NCBI RefSeq assembly: GCF_900102055.1
Contig: NZ_FNBA01000002.1
Location: 186,001 to 250,000 of the forward strand
DNA from: Ulvibacter litoralis
GTDB taxonomy: Bacteria; Bacteroidota; Bacteroidia; Flavobacteriales; Flavobacteriaceae
Length of the DNA stretch: 64,000 nt
Direction of reading: 5' to 3'
Under the pieces are notes generated by a model. The model ran no database searches, had not been told where the DNA came from, and worked only from the letters and a program-made list of their open reading frames with translations. The position numbers and the translations under genes are program-made. Below, piece by piece: positions 1 to 8,197 of the stretch; positions within the stretch are counted from its first letter, which is position 1, and each line of letters starts with the position of its first letter.

Positions 1-604
1 CTAAAACAATGTATAAATCGCCTCTTGCTCCGCCATTAATTCCAGGTTGTCCTTTTCCTTTTATTTTTAATTGTTGTCCGTCGTAAGAACCCGGTTTTAT
101 GGTGATTCGTAATTTTTCATTGTTTATTTCAAAACTGCGTTTACTTCCGTGGTATGCCTCTTGAAGCGTAATGGGTAATTCTGCTTTAATATCGCCTCCT
201 GTAAATGTTGCTTGTTGCCTACCTCTAGAACCGCCTCTGTATGAATTTGCATTTCCTTGACCAAAGAAAGCATCAAAAAAGCTTGAGAAGTCTTCTCCTT
301 CAGCGCTTTGTCTTTGATATTGATTGGCTCTTTTAGATTGGTTTGCATATTGCTTCCAATCATCTCCCGAATTTTTATATGCATCCCAGTTGGCACCTAA
401 AGCGTCATATTTTTCTCTTTTCTCTTTATTACTTAAAACTTCATTTGCCTCGTTAATTTCTTTAAATTTTTCTTCGGCATCACTTTTATCTGGGTTTTTG
501 TCAGGATGGTATTTAGCCGCTAATTTTCTATAGGCTTTTTTAATATCCTTTGGAGTAGCATCTTTGTTTACTCCTAATATTTTATAATAATCCTTATAAT
601 CCAT
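1..604 (-). CDS. DnaJ/CbpA-like J-domain co-chaperone (3' end cut by window edge)
   Basis: Reading leftward from the ATG at 604, the frame stays open to the edge (201 codons), so the C-terminus is missing. The first ~65 residues form a J domain with the HPD motif in YHPDKNPDK, which stimulates the ATPase of DnaK. A glycine-rich linker with a FFDAFFGQG-like stretch follows, then the start of the C-terminal substrate-binding domain ([25 protein letters not shown]). There are no zinc-finger CxxCxGxG repeats where DnaJ has them, which points to the CbpA/class B type. It lies 42 bp downstream of the sigma-like gene on the same strand, so the two are probably one transcript from the palindrome-controlled promoter at 1449-1492. 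Family assignment is secure; the cellular role as a stress co-chaperone is inference. Confidence 0.9.
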   Translation of the reverse strand, partial: MDYKDYYKILGVNKDATPKDIKKAYRKLAAKYHPDKNPDKSDAEEKFKEINEANEVLSNKEKREKYDALGANWDAYKNSGDDWKQYANQSKRANQYQRQSAEGEDFSSFFDAFFGQGNANSYRGGSRGRQQATFTGGDIKAELPITLQEAYHGSKRSFEINNEKLRITIKPGSYDGQQLKIKGKGQPGINGGARGDLYIVL

Positions 605-646
605 TTTGTGTTAAAATTCTTGAATTTATAATTAAGAATACTTTTT

Positions 647-1417
647 TTATTTTATGGAATATCTGTTGAGTAGGCTAACTTGAATTGCTTTTCTAGCATT
701 GTTTAAAAGCTTTTCTACTTCTTCGTAGCTTCTATTTTTAATTACGGCAATTTCTTTTACTGAAAACTGATGATTTGTGGCTAAAAGAAACACATCTCGC
801 ATTGCTGCAGGTACGTTTTGTAGCACCATAGCTACATGACGATTTACGGCATCATCATTTAAATCTTTATCTATTTTATCGGTTAACTTTTTTTCTTGAT
901 TAGTGATAAAAACATGATTAAGTAAATAGTCATTATGATTATAAGAAGAGTCGTCTAGCTCTTCAATCATTAATAAATCACCGTCTCCATCGGTACTGTA
1001 ATTTTCGGTCATTTCGTCCCACTCGGGTTTGGAATAATCATCAATATTTTTGAAAAACAAATCATTAAACTCTTCTTCTACAATGGCATCATCAAGGAGT
1101 TCGTTGGTTTTTTTGAACAACCATAGGTAGAAATCTTTTGCTTCTTTTACTTCGTCAATAGCATCGTATATTTCAATAAATAGTTGATCTATAAAGTCAT
1201 CAGCTTTGTATTTTCCTTTTGAAAAATCTCCTTTTTTAATAGCGGCAGCTAACCTTTGGTTGATGTATTTTTTTACTTCAGGGAGTATTTCTAGTAAGTT
1301 CTTATTAAAAGAAGCTTGATCTCCTTCTTTTTTTAATTTAATAAAGTCTGGAAACGTTTTTTCGATACTTAAACGAATCTCTTGTTGTCGTTGTAGATAT
1401 ATGCTTGTGGTTTTCAT
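647..1417 (-). CDS. sigma-70-like protein with recognisable region 4 only
   Basis: This 256-aa protein ends in a segment (about residues 195-250) that resembles sigma-70 region 4: a helix with PAAMRDVFLLA, then a helix-turn-helix (FSVKEIAVIKNRSYEEVEKL). The N-terminal ~100 residues are helical and could be a diverged region 2; the middle is very acidic (residues ~115-165). It is longer than a normal ECF sigma factor (160-200 aa). It is the first gene after an operator-promoter at 1449-1492 and precedes the dnaJ-like gene, so it is probably made under the stress that activates the local regulon. It could be a diverged sigma factor or only a sigma-like DNA-binding protein. Confidence 0.6.
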   Translation of the reverse strand: MKTTSIYLQRQQEIRLSIEKTFPDFIKLKKEGDQASFNKNLLEILPEVKKYINQRLAAAIKKGDFSKGKYKADDFIDQLFIEIYDAIDEVKEAKDFYLWLFKKTNELLDDAIVEEEFNDLFFKNIDDYSKPEWDEMTENYSTDGDGDLLMIEELDDSSYNHNDYLLNHVFITNQEKKLTDKIDKDLNDDAVNRHVAMVLQNVPAAMRDVFLLATNHQFSVKEIAVIKNRSYEEVEKLLNNARKAIQVSLLNRYSIK

Positions 1418-1448
1418 AAATTCCTATTTATTTCAATAAATGTTTAAG

Positions 1449-1492
1449 TAAAAATGCAATTAACTTAGGTAAAATAATATGACGTATGTCAT
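1449..1492 (-). promoter_or_regulatory. TGAC-N4-GTCA operator and promoter of the sigma-like/dnaJ-like unit
   Basis: The perfect inverted repeat ATGAC-GTAT-GTCAT lies at 1479-1492, 61 bp before the start codon at 1417. At the position where sister promoters carry TAnnTTTG (22 bp downstream, 1449-1456) this one reads CATTTTTA, keeping only the TTT part. It is therefore the weakest match for the -7 element in the set, although the palindrome itself is perfect. The likely binder is the Crp-type response regulator encoded at 2120-3190 (inference). Confidence 0.6.
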
Positions 1493-1506
1493 TAAAATAA
1501 AGATTG

Positions 1507-1998
1507 TTACTGTAAATGAGCAAGAAGGGAAGTAGTGCTATCTATTTCTTTTTTAGGTCCTCTCAATATTATTAAAAGCTGTCCATTTTTTAATTTTTCT
1601 AGAAACTTTGTGGCTTGCTTTTCATTGACTCCTATTCCCCTAAGAATACCATGTGGGCCCGAAGACATGATAGCTAATGGTTTGCCTCCTACATCATGCA
1701 AAAAAATAGGAACCAATGCTCCTGCAATATAAACGACCCCTATTTCGGGGTTGCGAAAGCTTCCGAAGAAATTTGGCAGGCCTAGTAACTTTTTAAAATA
1801 AAGTTTTTTATTCTGAATAGCGAGTTCTAAAGAATCTTTGTGATTAGAAGTATCCTCAAGCTTTCCAAGAACTGTTACTTCTACTTCAGAAATACTTTTT
1901 GTAGTAATTATTTTTAGGACGTTTTCTACCTCTATTATATTAGAATACGCCTGTATGAAAACGTGCTTCTGTTTCGTATTAAATGCTTCTGTATTCAT
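1507..1998 (-). CDS. conserved hypothetical protein, member of the local stress regulon
   Basis: A 163-aa soluble protein with no signal peptide or membrane segment. I do not recognise a named family. The N-terminal third (residues ~12-55) has alternating strands and helices (HVFIQAYSNIIEVENVLK, EVEVTVLGKL). The C-terminal half has a glycine-rich segment (VGGKPLAIMSSGPHGIL) and ends with a segment reading QLLIILRGPKKEID. The overall pattern resembles stress proteins with a flavinator-like or ferredoxin-like fold, but I would not assign a function. A palindrome and -7-like element precede it at the same spacing as the other regulon members, so its expression is probably tied to the same signal. 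Confidence 0.6.
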   Translation of the reverse strand: MNTEAFNTKQKHVFIQAYSNIIEVENVLKIITTKSISEVEVTVLGKLEDTSNHKDSLELAIQNKKLYFKKLLGLPNFFGSFRNPEIGVVYIAGALVPIFLHDVGGKPLAIMSSGPHGILRGIGVNEKQATKFLEKLKNGQLLIILRGPKKEIDSTTSLLAHLQ

Positions 1999-2031
1999 AT
2001 CTGTGTAATTAGAAAATATGCGTTACAGGTA

Positions 2032-2075
2032 CTAAGGTAAAACAGCTTATCTCTAATCGATATGATGTAGGTCAT
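2032..2075 (-). promoter_or_regulatory. TGAC-N4-GTCA operator and promoter of the 1507-1998 gene
   Basis: ATGAT-GTAG-GTCAT at 2062-2075 is the shared palindrome with one mismatch in the distal arm, 63 bp before the start codon at 1998. On the minus strand TACCTTAG (2032-2039) begins 22 bp after the palindrome. It differs from the Bacteroidota -7 consensus TAnnTTTG by one base. Confidence 0.65.
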
Positions 2076-2119
2076 TCAAATGGGGCAGAAGTGTTTTTTA
2101 ACTAAATTTCATAGTTCAT

Positions 2120-3190
2120 TTAATTAAAAATAGCAATACGCTCTATCGCTTTTTTATCTTTAATAAGAATTTTTCGACCCGCGCCAATTGAAATAAGACC
2201 TTCTTCTTTGAATTCTGTCAACATACGAATGGCGGTTTCTGTTGCGGTTCCAATAATACCTGCAAAATCTTCTCTAGGAATACTAATCGAAGAATCTTCT
2301 TTATTGGTTAATATCTCTTTATTATATAAAAACAATAGTGTTTTGGCTACTTTTTGTCGTACAGAAGCAAAAGCCATACTCACTAATTGTTCCTGCATTT
2401 CAATAAAGTCGTTTGAAATCATATTTATGAATTTAGTTGAAACCACTTTATTATCATGTAGAAGTTTCATAAAATCAGCTTTAGGAATTTCATGTACTTG
2501 CGCTTCTTTCAAGGCGGTCGCAGTATCAATATAAGTACCCTTGTCGGTGATTAAGGAGAGTTGGCCAATAAAGTCTCCTGCTTTAAATAAACCTGTCACA
2601 AATTCTTTTCCAGATTCTGTAGTTCGATATGTTTTTATGGTTCCACTTTCTATAAAAAATAAGGTGTTTGCAGCAGTACCTTCTCTAAAGAGTATGTCTC
2701 TTTTTTTACATAGTTTCGTTTTAAACTCTTTAGAAAACTCTTCCATATCAAAAAACTCGGCAGCTTCTTCAATAAATTCATTGAATCCTTTGAGGTCTTT
2801 GGAGAATTCTTTCTTCAGAAAATCATTTTTTTGTATTCTACAGTGAACAGCTTCCAATAAGTCATTTTCTTCAAAGGGTTTGGTTAGGTAGTCGTCGGCA
2901 CCTAAATTCATTCCTTTTCTCATATCCCTCTTTTCTGTTTTAGCGGTAAGAAAGATAAATGGGATGCTTCTTGTGCTTTTAGTGTTACTCACTATTTCTA
3001 GAACATCATATCCGTTGAGTTCTGGCATCATGATATCGCAAATAATCAGGTCAGGTGTATGTTGTTTTATTTTTTCAACTCCTACCTTTCCATTTTCAGC
3101 TGTAATGACTTCATACTTTGCTAATTCTAAAATATCAGCAGTATTTTCTCTTACATCTTCATTGTCTTCAATAATCAGTATTTTTTTCAT
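2120..3190 (-). CDS. response regulator with Crp/Fnr-type output (REC + cNMP-binding-like + HTH_Crp)
   Basis: The 356-aa product starts with a receiver domain (residues 1-120; acidic IIEDNED, phospho-acceptor D52 in IICDIMMPELNG, switch T in FLTAKTEK, K in LTKPF). A helical linker follows, then a cyclic-nucleotide-binding-like beta-barrel (about 145-255, GDFIGQLSLI) and a Crp-type winged HTH (about 275-350, PREDFAGIIGTATETAIR). I chose the ATG at 3190 (MKKILIIEDN) over one 18 bp upstream because receiver domains start this way and the site is preceded by an A-rich stretch. It overlaps the upstream kinase gene by 23 bp, so the two are translationally coupled partners. Recognition-helix residues E and R in TATETAIR match positions used by Crp/Fnr to read TGA half-sites. 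The combination with a receiver is uncommon. Its likely targets are the TGAC-N4-GTCA promoters nearby (inference). Confidence 0.9.
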   Translation of the reverse strand: MKKILIIEDNEDVRENTADILELAKYEVITAENGKVGVEKIKQHTPDLIICDIMMPELNGYDVLEIVSNTKSTRSIPFIFLTAKTEKRDMRKGMNLGADDYLTKPFEENDLLEAVHCRIQKNDFLKKEFSKDLKGFNEFIEEAAEFFDMEEFSKEFKTKLCKKRDILFREGTAANTLFFIESGTIKTYRTTESGKEFVTGLFKAGDFIGQLSLITDKGTYIDTATALKEAQVHEIPKADFMKLLHDNKVVSTKFINMISNDFIEMQEQLVSMAFASVRQKVAKTLLFLYNKEILTNKEDSSISIPREDFAGIIGTATETAIRMLTEFKEEGLISIGAGRKILIKDKKAIERIAIFN

Positions 3191-6100
3191 TTTTTGCTGT
3201 ATTTGCATTTATGGGTAATTTTACGTTGAAGGAACTTCCTTTGTTTACTTCGCTTTCAAAGCTGATAGTGCCTCCCATCAACTCTGTATATTGTTTAACA
3301 ATATTTAATCCTAAGCCCGTGCCTTGAATATTTATAGCATTTCCTGCTCTAAAAAAGCGTTGAAATATATTTTTTTGTTCTTCTTTTATAATTCCAATGC
3401 CGCGATCTACAACGTCTAAACAAATTTCTTCTTCTTGACGCGAAATCGTGAATGTAATTTCTTTGTTTTCCGAAGAATATTTAATGGCATTGGATAATAA
3501 ATTTATAAGAATATGACGTAACAACTTTGGATCTAAATTCACTTTTAGTTCTGAAGTGTTCTCAATCAATATAATTTTTTGTCCTCTTTTTTTGTTTGGA
3601 TGAATGTCTTTAATAATAGATTTAAGAAAGGGGATAACACTGAAGGATTCCAATTTAGCGGTAACTTTTCCTTCTTCTAATTTGCTTAACGATAAAAAGT
3701 CATTTAAAATAACGACTAGGTTTCTAACATTAGACTTAATTCTCTCTAAATATTTTTCTATTTTTTCTTCATTTCCAAGATCTTTTTGTCTCTTAATAAG
3801 TGATGCAGAAGAAAGAATTACACTTAAAGGGGTTCTAAATTCGTGGGATGCAGTAGTAATGAAGAGCGATTTTAATTCGTTTAATTCTTTTTCTTTTCGC
3901 AATGCATTTTGAATTTCTCGTTCTATTTCTTTTTGATCAGAAATGTTATTGTGAACCAATAAAGCTTGTACTGTATTTTTGTCTTGATTAATTAATGGCG
4001 TGGTATTTACAAGGTAGGATTGATTCTTGAAATGGATTTCAAAAGAGCAATGTTGTCCAAGAAGTGTTTCTTCAATGTTCTTTTTTACTTTGTTTCGTAC
4101 CCTTGCAGGAACCGCTTTGGCATCATCAATGCTTTTTATTTCTGTAGCTAAATTACTGAATCCTAGCCCTTCTAGTTCTTCTCCTTTTAAAAAGACTATT
4201 TTATAATCAGAATCGACAATAGCAACGAATCCTTTTGGAAAATTTTCAGCAATGGTAGAAAACATCAATTGACTTTCTAATGCTCTATTTTCGGCAGTTT
4301 TAGTAATGTTAATTTGATCTTCCAAACTAATATTACTCTCGACCAATTGTTGAATGGTCACTTTAAGTTCGTGCGTGCGTTCATCAACCTTGGCTTCTAA
4401 TCCTTCAGCATATTTTTTAAGTTGCTTTTTATTCTCAAGTAGTGTTGTTTTAGCGTTGTTTTGTTCTATAGCAACACTGGCTAATTGAACCATGTCGGTT
4501 ATTATTCCCCTTTCAAAAGTTGTTGGCTTTCGAGGTTTATCACTATATATTGCAAAAGTGCCTAATACTTTTTCAGAAGAAGAAATAATAGGAAATGACC
4601 AACATGATTTTAAACCATTTTCTAAGGCTATATCTTTATAATCATGCCAAAGCGGATCATTTTCAATTGCAGAAACAATAACCTCTTTTTTAATAAAAGC
4701 CGCAGTACCACAAGATCCCGATGTGTGTCCAACAGGGACCGTTTCAATATTTTTACTAAACGCTTTTGGTAGGTTAGGGGCTACTAGTTTGTGTAGGTTA
4801 TTTGTGTTGGGATTTAACAAAAGCATTGAGGTTATGCAGGCATCGATATGGTTTTCGACAGTTTCAACTATTTTATAGCCAATGGAATCAATGGGAGAAT
4901 TGTGGATAATCAATTCTAAAATATCCCTTACATCATCTTTTAGTATTTCTTCTTTTTTTTGTTTTGTTATATCTGCAATGGCGCCTAACACACGAACGGC
5001 TTCTCCCGTTTTATCACGAACAATATATCCTCGATCTTCAACATAGGCATAGGTAGTAGCATCACGTTTTAATCGGTACTCACTTGTCCAATAATTTTTG
5101 TTGCTTCTCAGTGCATGCTCAATGGTTTTTAGTACCGTTTCTTTGTCGGCAGGATGAATGTTGTCTTTCCACCAGTTTTTTCTATCGGTAGGGTTAAACA
5201 AATCTATATATCTTTGACTATACCACCCTTTATTTGTTTTTAGATTAAAATCATAAAATCCATCATGCGTAGCCAACATTGATAAACGGAAACGTTCTTC
5301 ACTCTTTTTTATATGTAATTTATTTTCTTTGGCTTGCGTAATATCTCTAACGATGGTTAGGAAATTGCCATTCTCTTTTACTAAAACGCGTGCTTCAATA
5401 TATTTTAAGACGTTAGTAGTAGCGTGTGAATATTCTATAATTTGAGTTTCTTGGGTATTCTTAGTTGTTGAAAAAGCTTTTGCTAATTTGTCGCAAAGCT
5501 TTTTAGGTAACACATCATACATATTTTTACCAATCAACTCTTCTTGCGGTATTGGTTGTAAAAAGGATTTTTTTGAATGTGCATCTAAAAAAAAGCCTTC
5601 TTCATTAAAAACATATAAAATATCTGGTAGTGCCTTTAAAATTGCTTTGGTTCTAGTTTCAGAATGGACTAGTTTTTCTTTGGTTTCTTTTGAATCTGTT
5701 ATATCTTGAATAGTTCCAATCATTAGCACCGGACGGTCTTCTTGGTCATATTCAAACTTTCCTTTGGCATGAACAAATCGTATGGTGTTGTCTGGCCGAA
5801 GAATTCGTTTTTCAAAACTATAGGGAAGCTTTTCTTTTATTGCAGTAGCAACAGCTTTTTTTGTACGTTCTCTATCGTCAGGATGAATAAAATTAATGGC
5901 AGTTTCCGAACGTAATTGAGGATCTCCGGGTATTAGTCCGCAAATCCGGTAAAACTCATCCGACCAATTTCGCTCGTTGGTGGTTAAATTCCAAGACCAG
6001 CTTCCTATGTGTGAAAGACGCTGCGCTTCATTCATTCTTTGTGTATTTGCAATAGATGCTTGTGTAGCCTGTATTCGTTTGGTAATGTCAAAAATGAACG

Positions 6101-6437
6101 AAATGATGACAGGAACCCCGTCTATACTAGTTGGATTTAAACTAATTTCTGCTGGAAATTTAGAGCCATCCTTTTTTTGACCTTGAAGAACGATACCAGC
6201 TCCCATAGCTCGATGTGTGGGTTTTTTAGCAAAATTAGTACGATGTTTTTTATGTTTTTTTCTGAAATTATGTGGAACTAAGTCATCTACAGCTAATCCA
6301 ATCATTTCTCCCTTCGAATAGCCGAAGATTCGATCACAAGCCGGGTTTGACTTTATAATAGTTCCTTTTGAATCAGCTACAAGGATGCCTTCTACTGAAG
6401 ATTCGAAAACACTTTGAAATAACGCCTGATCCTTCAT
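3168..6437 (-). CDS. soluble multi-PAS/GAF sensor histidine kinase
   Basis: A 1089-aa cytoplasmic kinase without membrane segments. In order I see PAS with PAC (about 1-120), PAS with PAC (140-255), PAS (262-370), PAS with PAC (380-500), a GAF domain (about 505-670, ESFPI-type core SCWSFPIISSSEKVLG), a coiled coil (675-735), another PAS (735-850), HisKA with the phospho-acceptor histidine in SHEFRTPL (about residue 864), and a HATPase with N, G1 and G2 boxes (NAIKYSSEN, DRGIGI, GTGLGLNIV). It is the first gene of a two-gene unit with the Crp-type response regulator. GAF and PAS sensors fit internal signals such as redox state, oxygen or metabolites, but no haem- or flavin-binding residues can be named with confidence. 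Confidence 0.93.
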   Translation of the reverse strand: MKDQALFQSVFESSVEGILVADSKGTIIKSNPACDRIFGYSKGEMIGLAVDDLVPHNFRKKHKKHRTNFAKKPTHRAMGAGIVLQGQKKDGSKFPAEISLNPTSIDGVPVIISFIFDITKRIQATQASIANTQRMNEAQRLSHIGSWSWNLTTNERNWSDEFYRICGLIPGDPQLRSETAINFIHPDDRERTKKAVATAIKEKLPYSFEKRILRPDNTIRFVHAKGKFEYDQEDRPVLMIGTIQDITDSKETKEKLVHSETRTKAILKALPDILYVFNEEGFFLDAHSKKSFLQPIPQEELIGKNMYDVLPKKLCDKLAKAFSTTKNTQETQIIEYSHATTNVLKYIEARVLVKENGNFLTIVRDITQAKENKLHIKKSEERFRLSMLATHDGFYDFNLKTNKGWYSQRYIDLFNPTDRKNWWKDNIHPADKETVLKTIEHALRSNKNYWTSEYRLKRDATTYAYVEDRGYIVRDKTGEAVRVLGAIADITKQKKEEILKDDVRDILELIIHNSPIDSIGYKIVETVENHIDACITSMLLLNPNTNNLHKLVAPNLPKAFSKNIETVPVGHTSGSCGTAAFIKKEVIVSAIENDPLWHDYKDIALENGLKSCWSFPIISSSEKVLGTFAIYSDKPRKPTTFERGIITDMVQLASVAIEQNNAKTTLLENKKQLKKYAEGLEAKVDERTHELKVTIQQLVESNISLEDQINITKTAENRALESQLMFSTIAENFPKGFVAIVDSDYKIVFLKGEELEGLGFSNLATEIKSIDDAKAVPARVRNKVKKNIEETLLGQHCSFEIHFKNQSYLVNTTPLINQDKNTVQALLVHNNISDQKEIEREIQNALRKEKELNELKSLFITTASHEFRTPLSVILSSASLIKRQKDLGNEEKIEKYLERIKSNVRNLVVILNDFLSLSKLEEGKVTAKLESFSVIPFLKSIIKDIHPNKKRGQKIILIENTSELKVNLDPKLLRHILINLLSNAIKYSSENKEITFTISRQEEEICLDVVDRGIGIIKEEQKNIFQRFFRAGNAINIQGTGLGLNIVKQYTELMGGTISFESEVNKGSSFNVKLPINANTAKNEKNTDY

Positions 6438-6543
6438 TATTAGTTATATTAATCGTATTGATACTACTTTAGTGTTCATTAATGTTAACTGTTTTTAATT
6501 AGAAACAGTGATTTAGGATATTCAATTATAGGCGTATGGAAGT

Positions 6544-7323
6544 TTAAGGGAGAACTAAAGGTTTATCGAACAATCTGTGTTTTTTCAATAACTCATTAGT
6601 GGTATCATATCCTAATTGGAAAATGGCATCAACACTATTCATATCAAAAGTTCCGAAGTTATTAAGTTCTTCAGGAGAGATTAAAATATCGCAGGCGGAA
6701 AATTTTTGTAATGATTCTGATGCTACTTTTATTTTATACGCTCTTTCTACCACGGTATAAGAATGTTTTAAATCTTTGGTGCTAATTTTTTTTAAAGGAT
6801 TCACATACACGCCAATAATTTTATCACAATGAGCCTGTATGGGTTCTATAGGGAAATTATTAAGCGTTCCTCCATCTATATAATAAGAACCATTGATTTG
6901 TGTTGGTGTAAAAACACCTGGAAACGAAGCAGAAGCGAGTATGGGTTTAATGAGTTGCCCTTTATTGAAAATTTTTAATGTACCTTTTATAATATCTGTA
7001 GCTGTAATGTAGAGTGTTTTTTTCAAGGCTGAAAAATCATCAATTGGAATGTATTTTTTCAGGTCATCATAAAATTTATCGGTATCGATAAAACCAGGTT
7101 TATTATAAGCGTATTTGTTAGTATTGAAGAGAGTGGTATGTTTAAAAAAATCTAATATTTCATCCCAACGAGCTCCACTTGCATACAATGCACCTACAAT
7201 AGCTCCAGAGCTGGTGCCAGAAATATGGGTAGCAAATATATTGTGCTCTTCTAATGCTTTTATAACACCAATATGAGCAGCTCCTCTTGCACCACCGCCA
7301 GAAAGTACCAATCCTATTTTCAT
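6544..7323 (-). CDS. patatin-like phospholipase (RssA/YjjU type)
   Basis: The 259-aa protein has the full patatin layout: the glycine-rich oxyanion loop LSGGGARGAAHIG (residues 7-19), the nucleophile elbow GTSSG with S38, and the second dyad residue D150 in YYIDGGTLNN. It lacks a signal peptide or outer-membrane barrel, so it is a cytoplasmic or peripheral acyl hydrolase of the RssA class, acting on membrane phospholipids or lysophospholipids. Two tandem operator copies precede it, suggesting strong stress control and a role in membrane lipid turnover during stress (inference). Confidence 0.9.
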   Translation of the reverse strand: MKIGLVLSGGGARGAAHIGVIKALEEHNIFATHISGTSSGAIVGALYASGARWDEILDFFKHTTLFNTNKYAYNKPGFIDTDKFYDDLKKYIPIDDFSALKKTLYITATDIIKGTLKIFNKGQLIKPILASASFPGVFTPTQINGSYYIDGGTLNNFPIEPIQAHCDKIIGVYVNPLKKISTKDLKHSYTVVERAYKIKVASESLQKFSACDILISPEELNNFGTFDMNSVDAIFQLGYDTTNELLKKHRLFDKPLVLP

Positions 7324-7348
7324 TGAATATGATTTGTTGTATCCAATA

Positions 7349-7450
7349 CAAATATATTTGATTGAAGAACATCAATTTATGACCTATGTCATTTATACAA
7401 GAAAAATAAATTTATGACCTATGTCATTTATACAAGAAAAATAAATTTAT
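7349..7450 (-). promoter_or_regulatory. tandemly duplicated operator and promoter of the patatin gene
   Basis: Two identical palindromes ATGAC-CTAT-GTCAT lie at 7379-7392 and 7414-7427. They sit inside a 35-bp unit repeated perfectly (7374-7408 and 7409-7443) with the first 7 bp of a third copy at 7444-7450. On the minus strand a perfect -7 box TATATTTG (7349-7356) begins 22 bp after the proximal palindrome, and the start codon is 55 bp from it. Confidence 0.75.
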
Positions 7451-7469
7451 AAAATAGGAATGAGAACCT

Positions 7470-8060
7470 TTAATCTCTTAAAGAAATTTCAAAATCAATG
7501 AGGCCTCCCTCAATAGTCGCCTTTTTTAAAAATCCGTTTTCGTAGTAATAATAATTTTCTTTCCCTTTGGAATTGATTTTCTTGTAAGTATGATTTTTTA
7601 AAGGTATAATATCATTGAAGCTTCCATCTTGCTCCGAATAACAACGACTAATGTTTACGGGTTCTTTGAAGTATAATTGGATAGAACTATAGGTAATTGA
7701 ATCTTTTACTGTTTTTAGGGCGTCATTATTTTCTATGATTTGGTAGTGCGTATCCAACCACTGAGTACTAGTTTTAGCATGTGGTTTTTTATTTACTTCA
7801 ATATAGACGTTTGCATTATTTAAAAAACTATTTGAAAATGCTACATCATAGTTATAGGAAACAGATATATCTTTTATAACCCGAACTTCAATATCTGAAG
7901 CGCTTTGGTAATGTGTAACACCTTCTTTTGTGATTTGTGTAGCTTTCAATTTCCCCACAACTTTAGTATGTAAAATAATATCATAATTGAGTGTTGTTTT
8001 TGGAGTGTCTAAGAAACTTCCGTAGAAAAACAAAAAGCAACCCAAGAGTATTCGAATCAT
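7470..8060 (-). CDS. DUF6134-like exported protein
   Basis: A 196-aa protein with a short N-terminal hydrophobic signal (residues 1-17) and no lipobox, so probably periplasmic. The rest is rich in beta strands and has the character of the Bacteroidota DUF6134 family (LNYDIILHTKVVGKLKATQI near the N-terminus, KKINSKGKENYYYYENGFL near the C-terminus). The biochemical function is unknown to me. It is divergent from the peroxiredoxin gene; the palindrome between them has a TTTG element at the same distance on this side too, so it probably belongs to the same regulon. Confidence 0.65.
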   Translation of the reverse strand: MIRILLGCFLFFYGSFLDTPKTTLNYDIILHTKVVGKLKATQITKEGVTHYQSASDIEVRVIKDISVSYNYDVAFSNSFLNNANVYIEVNKKPHAKTSTQWLDTHYQIIENNDALKTVKDSITYSSIQLYFKEPVNISRCYSEQDGSFNDIIPLKNHTYKKINSKGKENYYYYENGFLKKATIEGGLIDFEISLRD

Positions 8061-8090
8061 ATTAATATTCTAAAAATATATAGTAGTCTT

Positions 8091-8164
8091 CAAAGGTCTT
8101 TCTTTAAAATGGGATTAAGACTGACGTAAGTCATTTTAACGAAGAAGCATTGGCTTTAACTTTG
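8091..8164. promoter_or_regulatory. bidirectional TGAC-N4-GTCA operator between DUF6134 and peroxiredoxin genes
   Basis: CTGAC-GTAA-GTCAT lies at 8121-8134. To the right, a perfect -7 box TAACTTTG (8157-8164) begins 22 bp away and the peroxiredoxin ATG at 8198 is 63 bp away. To the left, GACCTTTG on the minus strand (8091-8098) also begins exactly 22 bp away and the DUF6134 start at 8060 is 60 bp away. One site could therefore serve both genes. Confidence 0.7.
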
Positions 8165-8197
8165 TTTGTACAACAAATCCTTAAAGTATCAATAAAA

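Noticed and set aside
124-396. Open frame on the minus strand of 90 aa
   Set aside because: It overlaps the DnaJ-like gene in another frame and has no family likeness; the J-domain frame is clearly the coding one.
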